Source: Candidatus Defluviibacillus avedoerensis
Lineage (GTDB): Bacteria > Pseudomonadota > Gammaproteobacteria > Burkholderiales > Burkholderiaceae_C
Direction: 5' to 3'
Assembly (NCBI GenBank): GCA_016703665.1
Contig: JADJBS010000016.1
Coordinates: 62,001 to 126,000 of the forward strand
DNA length: 64,000 nucleotides
In this document: piece by piece, positions 7,948 through 17,387 of the stretch
How positions within the stretch are numbered: the stretch's first letter is position 1
Layout of the letters: each line of letters begins with the position of its first letter
Notes under the pieces: model-generated
What the model was told of the DNA's origin: nothing
Databases searched by the model: none
Seen by the model: only the letters and a program-made list of their open reading frames with translations
Translations under genes and position numbers: made by a program

Positions 7948-9486
7948 CTATTCTACCAAACCCAGCTTCGCAGCCAAGCCTATGCGTTGCAACTTGCCGG
8001 TAGCGCCCTTGGGAATTTCGGCCATGAACAACACCTTGCGCGGCACCTTGAAGTCAGCCAGTTTGGTCGCCGCAAAGTCGCGCAGCTCGCGCTCAGTCAA
8101 CGTGTGGCCTTCACGCAGCACCACGGCTGCGGCCACGTCTTCGCCCAACTTGGCGTGCGGCATGGCAAAGGTCACCACCTGTTGCACAGCGGGGTGATCC
8201 ATCAGGACCTCGTCGACTTCCAGCGGCGAGATTTTTTCACCGCCACGGTTGATGATTTCCTTGAGACGGCCGGTGAGCGACAAGTAACCGTCGGCCGTCA
8301 TAGCACCTTGGTCACCCGTGCGGAACCAGCCGTTGGTGAAAGCGGAAGCGTTGGCCTTTTCGTTGTTTTCGTAGCCCACGGTGACGTTCTCGCCGCGGAT
8401 CACCACTTCGCCAATCGTGCCGGGTGACAGCAGATTGCCATCGTCGTCCATGATGGCAACTTCGGGGCCAGCAGCGATGCCGACCGAACCGGGGATGCGC
8501 TTGGCAGGGGGCAATGGGTTGCTGGCCATTTGGTGGGCCGCTTCTGTCATGCCGTAGGACTCAATCAGCGGCGCGCCAAACACCTTTTCCAGTTCGGCAA
8601 TCACCTGTGTCGGCATGGATGATGAGGACGAGCGGATAAAGCGCAGCGGGTTGGCGGCGATCACGTCGGCATTGCCCGCCGCACGCGACAAAATCGTCTG
8701 GTGCATGGTGGGTACGGCCGTGTACCAGGTGGGCTTGCACTCCTTCATCCAGGCAAAGAACTTGAGTGCGTTAAAGCCCGGTGTGCAGAAGATCTGGCTG
8801 CCTACGGCCCAGGGCGCCAGCACGCCGGCAATCAGGCCGTGGATATGGAAGAGCGGCATCACATGCAGTTCGCGGTCTTCGGCTGTCAGGCGCAGCACGT
8901 TGCTGATGTTGCGCGCTGAAGCGCAGACGTTGCGGTGGGACAGCGGCACGATCTTGGGGCGCGACGTGGTGCCCGAGGTGTGCAGGATCAGTGCCACGTC
9001 ATCAATCTGCGCAGTGCCTGTGTTTTTGGCGGCGCCCGGCGGGGTGCCTGCGCAGCTCAGGGTAAAGCTGCCTGCACCCTGCTCTGGCGTGGCCTGCATT
9101 TCCAGCACGGCCACACCCAGCTTGGCAGCCACAGCACGGGCGGGGGTTTCGCTGCCCACGGCGACGATCAAGGCCTTGGCGTTCAGGTCACTTAAGTAAA
9201 ACTCGAATTCGTCGGCACGGTAGGCCATGTTGAGAGGCGCTGCGGTGCAGGCACTGGCCACGGCCACAAAAGCACTGGCCATTTCAGGGCAGTTGGGCAG
9301 CACGATGCCGACCCGGTCGCCCCGGCCCACGCCCAGGCTGTTAAGCGTAGCAGTGGTTTGCTGGATCAGTTGATGCAGGCCGACGTAGCTCAGCGGCACT
9401 GCGGATGGCCCGGTCAAAGCGACTGCAGCAGGCGTCGCTTTGGCATGCACGGCGATCATTTCGGGCAGGGTGGTGAATGTGGTCAT
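7948..9486 (-). CDS. AMP-dependent acyl-CoA synthetase/ligase
   Basis: A 512-aa adenylate-forming enzyme with all core motifs: the P-loop LILHTSGTTSRPK (about 168-180), the A5 segment ESYGMTEAAHQ (about 310), A7 GWFRTGDQG and A8 GRLKEIINRGGEKISPLEVD, and the catalytic lysine near KGATGKLQR. It activates a carboxylic acid with ATP and transfers it to CoA. Similarity to oxalate/short-acid CoA ligases is an impression only. It is the last gene of the leftward transporter operon (14445 to 7948), so its substrate is probably the imported acid or a derivative. Confidence 0.9.
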   Translation of the reverse strand: MTTFTTLPEMIAVHAKATPAAVALTGPSAVPLSYVGLHQLIQQTTATLNSLGVGRGDRVGIVLPNCPEMASAFVAVASACTAAPLNMAYRADEFEFYLSDLNAKALIVAVGSETPARAVAAKLGVAVLEMQATPEQGAGSFTLSCAGTPPGAAKNTGTAQIDDVALILHTSGTTSRPKIVPLSHRNVCASARNISNVLRLTAEDRELHVMPLFHIHGLIAGVLAPWAVGSQIFCTPGFNALKFFAWMKECKPTWYTAVPTMHQTILSRAAGNADVIAANPLRFIRSSSSSMPTQVIAELEKVFGAPLIESYGMTEAAHQMASNPLPPAKRIPGSVGIAAGPEVAIMDDDGNLLSPGTIGEVVIRGENVTVGYENNEKANASAFTNGWFRTGDQGAMTADGYLSLTGRLKEIINRGGEKISPLEVDEVLMDHPAVQQVVTFAMPHAKLGEDVAAAVVLREGHTLTERELRDFAATKLADFKVPRKVLFMAEIPKGATGKLQRIGLAAKLGLVE

Positions 9487-9559
9487 GGTGAGTGAGTAAA
9501 GTTGAAATGAATAATTTGGCGCTGGCTAGGTTTCGCGCTAACCATTCGCCCGAATGGCC

Positions 9560-10573
9560 TCACGCAATGCGCAGGCTGGCTTTGTGCTGCTCCAGCGTTT
9601 TGGCCAGCAGGCTGGCCAGGGCATAGACGGCATTGATGTTGGGCGTGGGTGTGTCGGTGATCTGCCCCATCTCGATCACCGCGCCGACCAGGGCTTGCAG
9701 TTCCAACGGGCGGCCCGCCTCCACGTCTTGCAGCATCGAAGTTTTGTGCTGGCCTACTGCCTGGGCGCCAGCGATGCGCTTTTCCAGGCTGACCTTGAAC
9801 TGCACACCGAGCTTCTCGCCAATGGTCTGGGCCTCGCGCATCATGTTGGCGGCCAGTTCCCGGGTGCCAGGGTTGACGCAGATGTCCTCCAGCGTGGCAT
9901 GGGTCAACGCACTGATGGGATTGAAGCTCATGTTTCCCCAGACCTTGAGCCAGATCTCGGACCGGATGTCGCTCGATATCGGTGCCTTAAAGCCTGCTGC
10001 CTTGAAGGCGTCGGCAATGGCACGGATGCTGGGTGTGTCGCTTCCGTCGATTTCACCCAAGGTGAAACGGTTGCCCTCAATCACCTGGATCACACCGGGG
10101 CGGATCACCTCACTGGCCGGGTACACCACGCTGCCAATAACGCGGTTGACGTCGATGTGTTTGGCGATGGTGTCATCCGGGTCCACCGCATGCACCGGGC
10201 GGCCCAGATAGGGCTGGGCCAGCACGCCGGGCAGCTTGTGAAAGTACCACCAGGGAATGCCGTTTTGCATGGTCACGACCCGTGTGTCGGCATGCATGAG
10301 GGCTGGTAAATCATGGGCAACAGCCGCCACCTGGTGCGCCTTGAGCGCCAAAATGATCACGTCCTGCACGCCTACCTCGGCCAGATTGGCCGTCGCGCGG
10401 ATGGGCTGGGCCAGCTTTTCGCTGCCGTCTTCTTCGATCAAGCGCAGACCGTTTTGCTGCACAGCGGCCAGATTGGCGCCGCGCAGGATCAGAGTGATGT
10501 CATGACCGGTCAAAGCCAGCCGCACGCCCAACATACCACCAATGGCACCAGCGCCTACGATGCAAATCTTCAT
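9560..10573 (-). CDS. 2-dehydropantoate 2-reductase family protein (ApbA/PanE)
   Basis: The 337-aa protein begins with the NADP-binding Rossmann motif CIVGAGAIGGMLG (residues 4-16) and carries the family's DVIILALKAHQ and VVTMQNGIPWW segments (about 71-108). A C-terminal helical domain includes the KVWGNMSFNPISALT lysine motif (about 211-225). True PanE reduces ketopantoate, but in this position, between an acyl-CoA ligase and a FAH-family gene, it more likely reduces another 2-oxo acid in a catabolic route. The function is therefore left general. Spacing of 9 bp to the FAH gene supports one operon. Confidence 0.85.
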   Translation of the reverse strand: MKICIVGAGAIGGMLGVRLALTGHDITLILRGANLAAVQQNGLRLIEEDGSEKLAQPIRATANLAEVGVQDVIILALKAHQVAAVAHDLPALMHADTRVVTMQNGIPWWYFHKLPGVLAQPYLGRPVHAVDPDDTIAKHIDVNRVIGSVVYPASEVIRPGVIQVIEGNRFTLGEIDGSDTPSIRAIADAFKAAGFKAPISSDIRSEIWLKVWGNMSFNPISALTHATLEDICVNPGTRELAANMMREAQTIGEKLGVQFKVSLEKRIAGAQAVGQHKTSMLQDVEAGRPLELQALVGAVIEMGQITDTPTPNINAVYALASLLAKTLEQHKASLRIA

Positions 10574-10582
10574 ATCGGGTGT

Positions 10583-11371
10583 TTACTTTCCAGCAGAGTC
10601 TTCAGGCATAAAGGTGTTGCGCAGCGTCCCCACGCCATCAATCACCACCTCGATCACGGTAGCGGGGCGCATGGGCAAAACGCCCAGGGATGTCCCGCAT
10701 GCAATCAGGTCTCCAGGCTGCAGCGTCATGTCTTTTGACAGCATGGAAACGATCTGCGCTGGGGAAAAGATCATATCCGTGCAGGCATGGTTCTGACGCT
10801 CGCGGCCATTCACCAAGGTGCGCACGGCCAGCGTGCTCAAATCCAGGCCAGTAGCGATCACCGGGCCAAACACGCCGAAGCTGTCGCAGCCTTTGGCCCG
10901 CGTCCACTGCGCAAACGAGGCATCACGGTTGAGCACATCCAGCGCCGTTACGTCATTCACGCAGGTCACGCCAAAGATGGCCGCCTGCGCCTCGTCGAGG
11001 CTGGCGTTTTTGCAGGTCTTGCCAATGACCAGGCCCAATTCGCCCTCGTAGGCCACGCGCCCGTCATAGCCGGGTGGCGTCACAATCGCGTCGCCATGCG
11101 CACAGTAGCTGCTGGCAGGCTTGATGAAATACAGGGGCTCGGGCGGAATCGCCAGGCCCTGCTTGGCTGCCTGGGCATGGTAGTTGTTCCACAGGCCGAT
11201 GAACTTGCCCGGCTGGCAGGGCAGGCCAATCACCACATCGGCCAACGGCATATGCCGCCCCGTGCTTTGCGGATGATCGAACATCGAACCGGTAAACACC
11301 TCGATCTGATCGCCCTGCAACTGGCCAAAGTTGACCACACCGTCGTGGGTAAAGGATATCCAATGAGACAT
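10583..11371 (-). CDS. Fumarylacetoacetate hydrolase family protein
   Basis: The 262-aa protein has the FAH C-terminal fold: YFIKPASSYCAHGDAI (about 80-95), the metal-binding ExE...D cluster around YEGELGLVIGK and GVTCVNDVTALD, then CTDMIFSPAQIVSMLS and GDLIACGTSLGV. Members hydrolyse or decarboxylate acylpyruvates and related beta-diketo acids with Mg2+. I prefer the ATG at 11371 (MSHWISF), 24 bp inside the longest reading. It is part of the leftward transporter operon and suggests that the imported compound passes through an acylpyruvate-like or hydroxy-oxo acid intermediate. Confidence 0.85.
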   Translation of the reverse strand: MSHWISFTHDGVVNFGQLQGDQIEVFTGSMFDHPQSTGRHMPLADVVIGLPCQPGKFIGLWNNYHAQAAKQGLAIPPEPLYFIKPASSYCAHGDAIVTPPGYDGRVAYEGELGLVIGKTCKNASLDEAQAAIFGVTCVNDVTALDVLNRDASFAQWTRAKGCDSFGVFGPVIATGLDLSTLAVRTLVNGRERQNHACTDMIFSPAQIVSMLSKDMTLQPGDLIACGTSLGVLPMRPATVIEVVIDGVGTLRNTFMPEDSAGK

Positions 11372-11384
11372 GCCGTGATGCCTT

Positions 11385-12884
11385 TTAAACTTCAATGGGC
11401 TTGGGTTTGCTGAGCAGCGAACCGATGATGGGCCAAAACAGCATCACCATGGCCAGCCCTGTGATGCTGGCGACCAGCGGGTTGGACACAAAGACCGCCA
11501 AATCGCCACCGGACCCGAGCAAGGACTGACGAAACGCGTTCTCGGCCATGTCCCCCAGCACCAAGGCCAAGACCAGCGGCGCTAGAGGGTAGTTGAGCTT
11601 CTTGAAGACATACCCCAGCACGCCAAAAGCCATCATCATCCACACGTCAAACATCGAGCCATGCACCGTGTAGGCCCCGACGGCGCAGATCACCAGGATG
11701 ACCGGCGCGATGATGGAAAACGGAATTCGCAGAATCGCTGCAAACCAGGGTACGGTGAGCAGCACCACGATCAAACCCGCAATATTGCCCAGGTACATGC
11801 TGGCAATCAGCCCCCAGACAAAGTCTTTTTGCTCTACAAACAGGAGCGGCCCTGGCTGCAGACCCCAGACCAGCAGACCCCCAAGCAGCACCGCTGCAGT
11901 GGGTGAGCCAGGTATACCCAGCGTCAGCATCGGCAACAGGGCCGAGGTGCCCGCTGCGTGGGCTGCAGTCTCAGGTGCGACCACGCCTTCGACCTCCCCT
12001 TTGCCAAAGTTGGCCCCGTTGGCGGAAAAGCGTTTGGCAATGCCATAGCCCATGAATGAGGCGGGCGTTGCCCCGCCGGGGGTGACGCCCATCCAGCAGC
12101 CGACGATGGAACTGCGCACATAAGTGGCCCAGTAGCGCGGCAACTGCTTCCAGGTCTGCAGCACTACCTTGGAGTCAATGCGCGCAGACTTGCCCTGAAA
12201 CGCCAGGCCCTCTTCCATGGTCAGCAGAATCTCACCAATACCGAACAGGCCGATCACCGCAATCAGGAAGTCAAAGCCCTTCATGAGCGGCTCGAAGCCA
12301 AAGGTCAGGCGCAGCTGGCCCGTGACGTTGTCCATGCCAATGGCCGCCAGCGCAAAGCCCAGGAACATGGCAGCCAGGGTCTTCCAGGTGTGGCCCTTGT
12401 TCATACCGACAAAACTGCAGAAGGTCAGCAACTGAACAGCAAAGAACTCGGGAGGGCCGAACTTCAACGCAAACTTGGCCACCAGCGGTGCGGTGAAGGT
12501 GATCATGATCACCGCCACCAAAGCGCCCACAAAGGACGACGTAAAAGCCGCCGTCAGGGCAGCCCCTGCCTCGCCGCGTTGCGCCATGGGGTAGCCGTCA
12601 AATGTGGTTGCCACTGACCAGGGTTCACCCGGGATGTTGAACAGGATGGAGGTAATGGCCCCGCCAAACAGCGCACCCCAGTAAATGCACGACAGCATGA
12701 TGATGGCCGAGGTGGGGTTCATGCTGAAGGTGAGTGGCAGCAAGATCGCCACACCGTTCGCGCCCCCCAGGCCCGGCAGCACGCCAATCAACACGCCCAG
12801 CAAAATGCCCACAAACATCAGGCCGATGTTGACGGGCGTGAGCGCCACCGAAAACCCCTGCATCAGGGCTTGAATTTCATCCAT
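11385..12884 (-). CDS. tctA: Tripartite tricarboxylate transporter large permease subunit, TctA family
   Basis: The 499-aa polytopic membrane protein carries the TctA hallmarks: GVLPGLGGANGVAILLPLTF near the N terminus (about 32-51), IYWGALFGGAITSILFNIPGEPWSVATTFDG (about 68-98), then GMTPGGATPASF-like GVTPGGATPASFMGYGIAKRF and TLGIPGSPTAAVLLGGL. About 11-12 hydrophobic segments can be seen. It forms the channel of a secondary transporter for an organic acid, with TctB and the binding protein encoded just upstream. Actual substrate unknown. Confidence 0.93.
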   Translation of the reverse strand: MDEIQALMQGFSVALTPVNIGLMFVGILLGVLIGVLPGLGGANGVAILLPLTFSMNPTSAIIMLSCIYWGALFGGAITSILFNIPGEPWSVATTFDGYPMAQRGEAGAALTAAFTSSFVGALVAVIMITFTAPLVAKFALKFGPPEFFAVQLLTFCSFVGMNKGHTWKTLAAMFLGFALAAIGMDNVTGQLRLTFGFEPLMKGFDFLIAVIGLFGIGEILLTMEEGLAFQGKSARIDSKVVLQTWKQLPRYWATYVRSSIVGCWMGVTPGGATPASFMGYGIAKRFSANGANFGKGEVEGVVAPETAAHAAGTSALLPMLTLGIPGSPTAAVLLGGLLVWGLQPGPLLFVEQKDFVWGLIASMYLGNIAGLIVVLLTVPWFAAILRIPFSIIAPVILVICAVGAYTVHGSMFDVWMMMAFGVLGYVFKKLNYPLAPLVLALVLGDMAENAFRQSLLGSGGDLAVFVSNPLVASITGLAMVMLFWPIIGSLLSKPKPIEV

Positions 12885-12896
12885 CTTGCGCTCCGC

Positions 12897-13406
12897 TCAG
12901 TAACCCAGCGCTGCCTCGAGGGGCCCTTTGAGCAGGGGCACCTTGAACCAGACTTCAAACATCAAAAACAGCGCAACAGAGACGCCCAGGCCGGTGCCAG
13001 CAGACTTCATCCAGCTGAACTTGCCCTGCCAACGCATGAAGGCGGCAATGAACACGGTAGATGCCACATACAGGCCCACCATCTGCATCGCGCCCACATA
13101 GAACAGGCACGGCACAAAGATCGCCATGACCAGCTTTATCTTGCCCTTGCTCACAAACGAAGTGGGGTGCCCGTAGCGCAGCGCCTTGAACAGGTTGACC
13201 AGCGTGGCTGCGCTCATCAACAAGCCAATGTAGAACGGAAAGTAACCGCTTTGCGGGCCATCGTCGCCCCACCCTGCGCCCTGGCGCTGGCTGTCCCACA
13301 TGACCAGGCAACCGATCACCAGGAAAAACAGCGCGGTGGCGACTTCGAGCGCGCGTGTCGATGCGGCGCTGGCATCGTCCTCTTGCCCCGAGGATTCATT
13401 GCTCAT
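12897..13406 (-). CDS. tctB: Tripartite tricarboxylate transporter small membrane subunit, TctB family
   Basis: This 169-aa protein has four hydrophobic helices (about 22-38, 66-82, 97-116, 137-155), the number and size expected for TctB, after a short polar N terminus. The motif GYFPFYIGLLM after the first helix is typical of the family. It lies 13 bp upstream of tctA and 26 bp downstream of the binding protein, the standard C-B-A order, so all three should be one transcript. Confidence 0.9.
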   Translation of the reverse strand: MSNESSGQEDDASAASTRALEVATALFFLVIGCLVMWDSQRQGAGWGDDGPQSGYFPFYIGLLMSAATLVNLFKALRYGHPTSFVSKGKIKLVMAIFVPCLFYVGAMQMVGLYVASTVFIAAFMRWQGKFSWMKSAGTGLGVSVALFLMFEVWFKVPLLKGPLEAALGY

Positions 13407-13431
13407 GCGAAATTCTCTTTTCTGGGCTGAA

Positions 13432-14445
13432 TTACTTGGCGATGAAGCCGGCTTCCTGCATCAGCAAGCGGTGACGCACATCTTCGTTCGTCACCCAGCG
13501 GACAAAGTCAGTGCCCGTCATGAAAGTCTGGTTGAACGCACCCTCGTCCATGAATTTCTTCCACTCAGGGGTGGCACGTACCTTTTGCATCAAGTCCACA
13601 TAAAAGGCCGTCTGATCAGCCGTCACACCTGGCGCCATGAAGATGCCGCGCAACATCAGGTATTCCACGTCCAGGCCGCTCTCTTTGCAGGTCGGAATGT
13701 CGCCCCAGGCGATGTCAGCCACTTTCTCCTTGTAGGGCATGCGCTTGCCATCAAACACACAGAGCGGACGCAGTTTGCCACCACGCCACTGCGCAACCGC
13801 TTCAATGGGATTGTTGACCGTCGAATGGATGTGCTGGCCAACCAGTTGCACCGCAACCTCGCCGCCGCCCTTGTAGGGCACGTAGATGAATTTGGTGCTG
13901 GCGGATTTCTCGATCAAGGCGGTGATGATCTGGTCTTCTTGCTTGGAGCCCGTGCCGCCCATCTTCATCCTGGGGTTCGCGGTCTTGACCGCGCTCAAGT
14001 AGTCCTGCGCCGTTTTGTAGGGCGATTCTGCATTGACCCACAGCACAAATTCATCCAGAGCCATCATGGCCACTGGCGTCATGTCTTTCCAGCTGAAGGG
14101 CACACCGGTGGCCAAGGGGGTGGTGAACATGTTGGACAGCGTGATGATGATCTTGTGCGGCTCACCCTTGCTGTTCTTTACATCCAGAAAACCTTCTGCG
14201 CCAGCGCCACCGCCCTTGTTGACGACCACCATGGAGGACGACATAAGCTTGTTCTTGGTGATGATGCCCTGAATCAGCCGCGCCATCTGATCGGCGCCAC
14301 CGCCGGTGCCTGCGGGAACGATGAACTCGACTGTCTTGGTGGGCTGCCAGGCGGCTTGGCTCATGCTGGCATACCCGCAGAGCAGCAGTGCCCCAAGAAA
14401 GCCTGCAAGACGTTTTGGCGCGAAGTCGGAAAAAGACAGTTTCAT
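13432..14445 (-). CDS. Bug/TctC family periplasmic solute-binding protein
   Basis: The 337-aa protein has a Sec signal peptide (about 1-31, hydrophobic core FLGALLLCGYASM, cleavage near SQAAW) followed by the Bug fold: TVEFIVPAGTGGGADQMARLI (about 38-58), VVNKGGGAGAEGF and FIYVPYKGGGEVAVQLVG. Such proteins bind carboxylates in the periplasm and deliver them to TctAB. First gene of the leftward operon to 7948; its promoter should lie in 14446-14733, shared with the divergent ggt gene, where I identified no definite sites. Confidence 0.92.
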   Translation of the reverse strand: MKLSFSDFAPKRLAGFLGALLLCGYASMSQAAWQPTKTVEFIVPAGTGGGADQMARLIQGIITKNKLMSSSMVVVNKGGGAGAEGFLDVKNSKGEPHKIIITLSNMFTTPLATGVPFSWKDMTPVAMMALDEFVLWVNAESPYKTAQDYLSAVKTANPRMKMGGTGSKQEDQIITALIEKSASTKFIYVPYKGGGEVAVQLVGQHIHSTVNNPIEAVAQWRGGKLRPLCVFDGKRMPYKEKVADIAWGDIPTCKESGLDVEYLMLRGIFMAPGVTADQTAFYVDLMQKVRATPEWKKFMDEGAFNQTFMTGTDFVRWVTNEDVRHRLLMQEAGFIAK

Positions 14446-14733
14446 GGTTCAGATGGGTGAAAAGGGTTTATCAGCAGCCGCTGATTAAACACGTTACCGG
14501 CCAGGGTTCAGACTAAGGTTTGCCCTAGGTTCGCCCCCAATGTGGGTATCGTGCTGAACGACTGCGCCCGAATCCTGAGCCCGATGCTTCTGGACGCCTT
14601 GCGCAAAAGGGATGGCGGGGTCTGAAAAGAAGATTGCACAGTGCCATGGCCGTTTCCCCCAATGCCGACCAAGCAACATGCAGCTACAGTGCTTGCAGTT
14701 GAAGTCACTGCCGACGCCGCGAGGCGACTCTTC

Positions 14734-16566
14734 ATGAACACTACCTTCCGCCATGTGCTCCATTTGAGTGTCCTGGCGCTTGCCAGCCTGCTCGCTGCCT
14801 GTGCTAATAGGCCTGTATCGCTGTCCTACACCCCGCCAGACCAGCCTGAAGGCTCATCCGGCTACACCGAAAAGCCGGGCTGGACGACCCAACATTACGC
14901 CGTCGCTGCGGCCAACCCATTGGCCACGGATGCGGGCGCTCAAGTCCTCAAGGCCGGTGGTTCGGCTGTGGATGCGGCCATTGCCGTGCAGATGGTGCTG
15001 ACCTTGGTTGAGCCGCAAAGCAGCGGCATCGGTGGTGGTGCCTTTTTGCTGCACTACGACGGCAAGGTGGTGGACACGTTTGATGGGCGGGAAACTGCCC
15101 CCGCCACTGCCGATGAAAAACTGTTTCTCAAAGCCGATGGCAAACCCATGGCGTTTCATGACGGTGTGGTGGGCGGCCGATCAGTCGGCACGCCGGGAAC
15201 GGTACAGATGCTGGCGCAGGCACACCAGCAACACGGCAAGCTGCCTTGGGCCAGCCTGTTCGAGCCAGCCATCCAACTGGCCACGCAAGGCTTCAAGGTC
15301 AGCCGTCGACTGAACACCCTCCTGATGGGCGAAAAATACCTGAAGAATGACCCTGTCGCTGGCCAGTATTTTTATGATGCTGCTGGCCAACCCTGGCCGG
15401 TGGGTCATGTGCTGAAAAACCCTGAGCTGGCCGACGTCTTAAAGCGCATTGCCGCCCAGGGCGCGCGAGGTCTGATGGAAGGTGAAGTGGCCCAGGCCAT
15501 TGTGGCCAAAGTGCAAGGCCATGCGAGCAACCCCGGCAAGCTCAGTCTGAGCGATCTGGCGCAATACCGGGCGCGCAAGCGCGAAGCACTGTGCTTTGAC
15601 TACGCTGCAGCAGGCAAGGATTACCGCGTGTGCGGCATGCCGCCCCCCAGCTCTGGTGCCATTGCCATTGGTCAGATTCTGGGCATGCTGAACCAGACCC
15701 AAGCTGCCACCCTGCCCCTGGCATCGGGTGTGGCCGAATTTTCAGGCCTGACACCGTCAGCTGACTGGCTGCACCTGTACACCGAGGCATCGCGCCTGGC
15801 GTTTGCCGACCGCGCGCAGTACGTAGGCGACCCGGACTTTGTGCAAGCACCCGGCGGCAGTTGGTCCACCTTGCTGGCCCCGGCTTACCTGAAGGCGCGT
15901 GCCAGCCTGATTGCACAAGGCCCACAGGGCCCAAGCATGAGGACCGCCAGGCCAGGAAACCCGGCCAACGCCCAATCTGCCTACGCGCCCATGCCCGAGC
16001 AACCCGAATACGGCACCAGCCATATCAGCATCGTGGATGCCAATGGCCATGCGGTGGCCATGACCACAACCATCGAAGACGTGTTTGGCTCGCGCCAGAT
16101 GGTCAAAGGCTTTTTGCTGAATAACGAACTGACGGATTTCAGTTTTGCCCCTGCGGACGCAGCAGGCCAGCCGATTGCCAACCGTGTGCAGCCCGGCAAG
16201 CGCCCACGTTCATCGATGTCGCCCACGCTGGTGTTTGACAAAGCCACGGGCAAACTGGTGATGAGTGGCGGCAGTCCGGGTGGCGCAGTCATCATCCACT
16301 ACACCGCCAAGACACTCTATGGTGTGCTGAACTGGGGTTTGACACCCCAACAGGCCATCAGCCTGCCCAACTTCGCCTCAATGAACGGGCCCACGCTGCT
16401 GGAGGAAAAACGCTTCCCCAGCGCCACGGTCGAGGCCTTGCGTTCGCGCGGACATGAGGTGCGCGAGCAAAACCTGACGAGTGGCCTGCAGGCGATTCAA
16501 ACAACAGCACAAGGCCTGAGGGGCGGGGCTGACCCGCGTCGCGAAGGTGTGGTGATGGGGCAGTAA
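14734..16566 (+). CDS. ggt: Gamma-glutamyltransferase, predicted lipoprotein
   Basis: The 610-aa precursor begins with a lipoprotein signal (hydrophobic 8-20, lipobox LLAAC, Cys about 22), so it should be anchored in a membrane rather than freely periplasmic. The body is a full-length Ntn-hydrolase: AAANPLATDAGAQVLKAGGSAVDAA, the self-cleavage/nucleophile segment YGTSHISIVD (Thr at the start of the small subunit), and SMSPTLVFD...GSPGG for the oxyanion site. It cleaves glutathione and gamma-glutamyl peptides. I chose the ATG at 14734 because it gives the lipobox; the longer reading from 14641 does not. Confidence 0.9.
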   Translation: MNTTFRHVLHLSVLALASLLAACANRPVSLSYTPPDQPEGSSGYTEKPGWTTQHYAVAAANPLATDAGAQVLKAGGSAVDAAIAVQMVLTLVEPQSSGIGGGAFLLHYDGKVVDTFDGRETAPATADEKLFLKADGKPMAFHDGVVGGRSVGTPGTVQMLAQAHQQHGKLPWASLFEPAIQLATQGFKVSRRLNTLLMGEKYLKNDPVAGQYFYDAAGQPWPVGHVLKNPELADVLKRIAAQGARGLMEGEVAQAIVAKVQGHASNPGKLSLSDLAQYRARKREALCFDYAAAGKDYRVCGMPPPSSGAIAIGQILGMLNQTQAATLPLASGVAEFSGLTPSADWLHLYTEASRLAFADRAQYVGDPDFVQAPGGSWSTLLAPAYLKARASLIAQGPQGPSMRTARPGNPANAQSAYAPMPEQPEYGTSHISIVDANGHAVAMTTTIEDVFGSRQMVKGFLLNNELTDFSFAPADAAGQPIANRVQPGKRPRSSMSPTLVFDKATGKLVMSGGSPGGAVIIHYTAKTLYGVLNWGLTPQQAISLPNFASMNGPTLLEEKRFPSATVEALRSRGHEVREQNLTSGLQAIQTTAQGLRGGADPRREGVVMGQ

Positions 16567-16573
16567 GCGGGAC

Positions 16574-17386
16574 CTAAAAGCGCTCATGCGCCTGCAGGTA
16601 GCGCCACTGTCCCACGGGCAAGGCCCCCATGGACACGCGCCCGATCCGCTGACGCTTCATGCTGACAATCTCCAGCGCCATGCGCTCACACATGTAGGCA
16701 ATCAGCCCAGGGTGTACCCCTTTGACGGCGAAGCGCAACTTGCTGGTGAGGTCGCTGGTGCTGTTCAGGCTCACTTTCACCGGTGGCAATGCTTGACTGC
16801 TTGAGCCCTTCAGGCGGTTCATGCGGTCCAGCGTGTCGGCGGACACATTACCTGCCACTTCCACCGTCAGCTCTTGCTCGATCAGGCTTGCGTCTTCGGC
16901 CAGCTTGCGTGCCACGCGCCAGTCTTGTGTGAACACCACCAGGCCGCTGGCGCCATCCTCCAGCGACACAGAAGGTGCAAGTTTGGCAAAGTGGCGCTTC
17001 AGCATACGGGTGCCTGCGGGGTCATCGGCCATATGCGTGCCCGCTTGCAGCAACTGGTGGGCTGGCTTGACGCGAGGGCCTGCTTCACCCAAATCAGCCA
17101 TGGCATCGAAGCCAGGGGGTTTGTGCAAAAGCAGGGTCACCGGCAGCAGCGCCATCAAACTGGCGTTGGCATCAATCTCCACCTTGTGTGAAGACACGCG
17201 GTGCATGGGCTCTTCTACCACCTGGCCGTTCACCTTGACCCAGCCGCCCTCAATGTATTGCTCGGCCTCGCGGCGCGAGCATGGGACCAGCTCTGCCACC
17301 CGCTTGGCCAGGCGCTCGCCCTCTTGTTTTGGGGGGGTAGCTTGGCGGGACGGCTTGGAAGGGTGGGTAGCAGACATTCGGGCCAT
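16574..17386 (-). CDS. RNA pseudouridine synthase with S4 domain (RsuA/RluF-like)
   Basis: About 270 residues: an N-terminal S4 RNA-binding domain (RLAKRVAELVPCSRREAEQYIEGGWVKVNG, about 25-55) and an RsuA/RluB/E/F-type catalytic domain. The usual RLDxxSxGL motif is poorly preserved: the corresponding stretch reads SLEDGASGLVVFTQD, with Glu-Asp in place of the canonical Arg-Leu-Asp spacing. Closest in layout to RluF. It starts one base after the ylqF stop (ATG 17386; alternative 17377), so it is coupled to ylqF. The C terminus (IVSMKRQRIGRVSMGALPVGQWRYL) is typical. Target base unknown. Confidence 0.82.
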   Translation of the reverse strand: MARMSATHPSKPSRQATPPKQEGERLAKRVAELVPCSRREAEQYIEGGWVKVNGQVVEEPMHRVSSHKVEIDANASLMALLPVTLLLHKPPGFDAMADLGEAGPRVKPAHQLLQAGTHMADDPAGTRMLKRHFAKLAPSVSLEDGASGLVVFTQDWRVARKLAEDASLIEQELTVEVAGNVSADTLDRMNRLKGSSSQALPPVKVSLNSTSDLTSKLRFAVKGVHPGLIAYMCERMALEIVSMKRQRIGRVSMGALPVGQWRYLQAHERF

Positions 17387-17387
17387 G

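Noticed and set aside
13300..14460. A 386-codon plus-strand frame opposite the Bug gene
   Set aside because: Antisense shadow of a well-supported binding protein; composition unlike a folded protein and no RBS.
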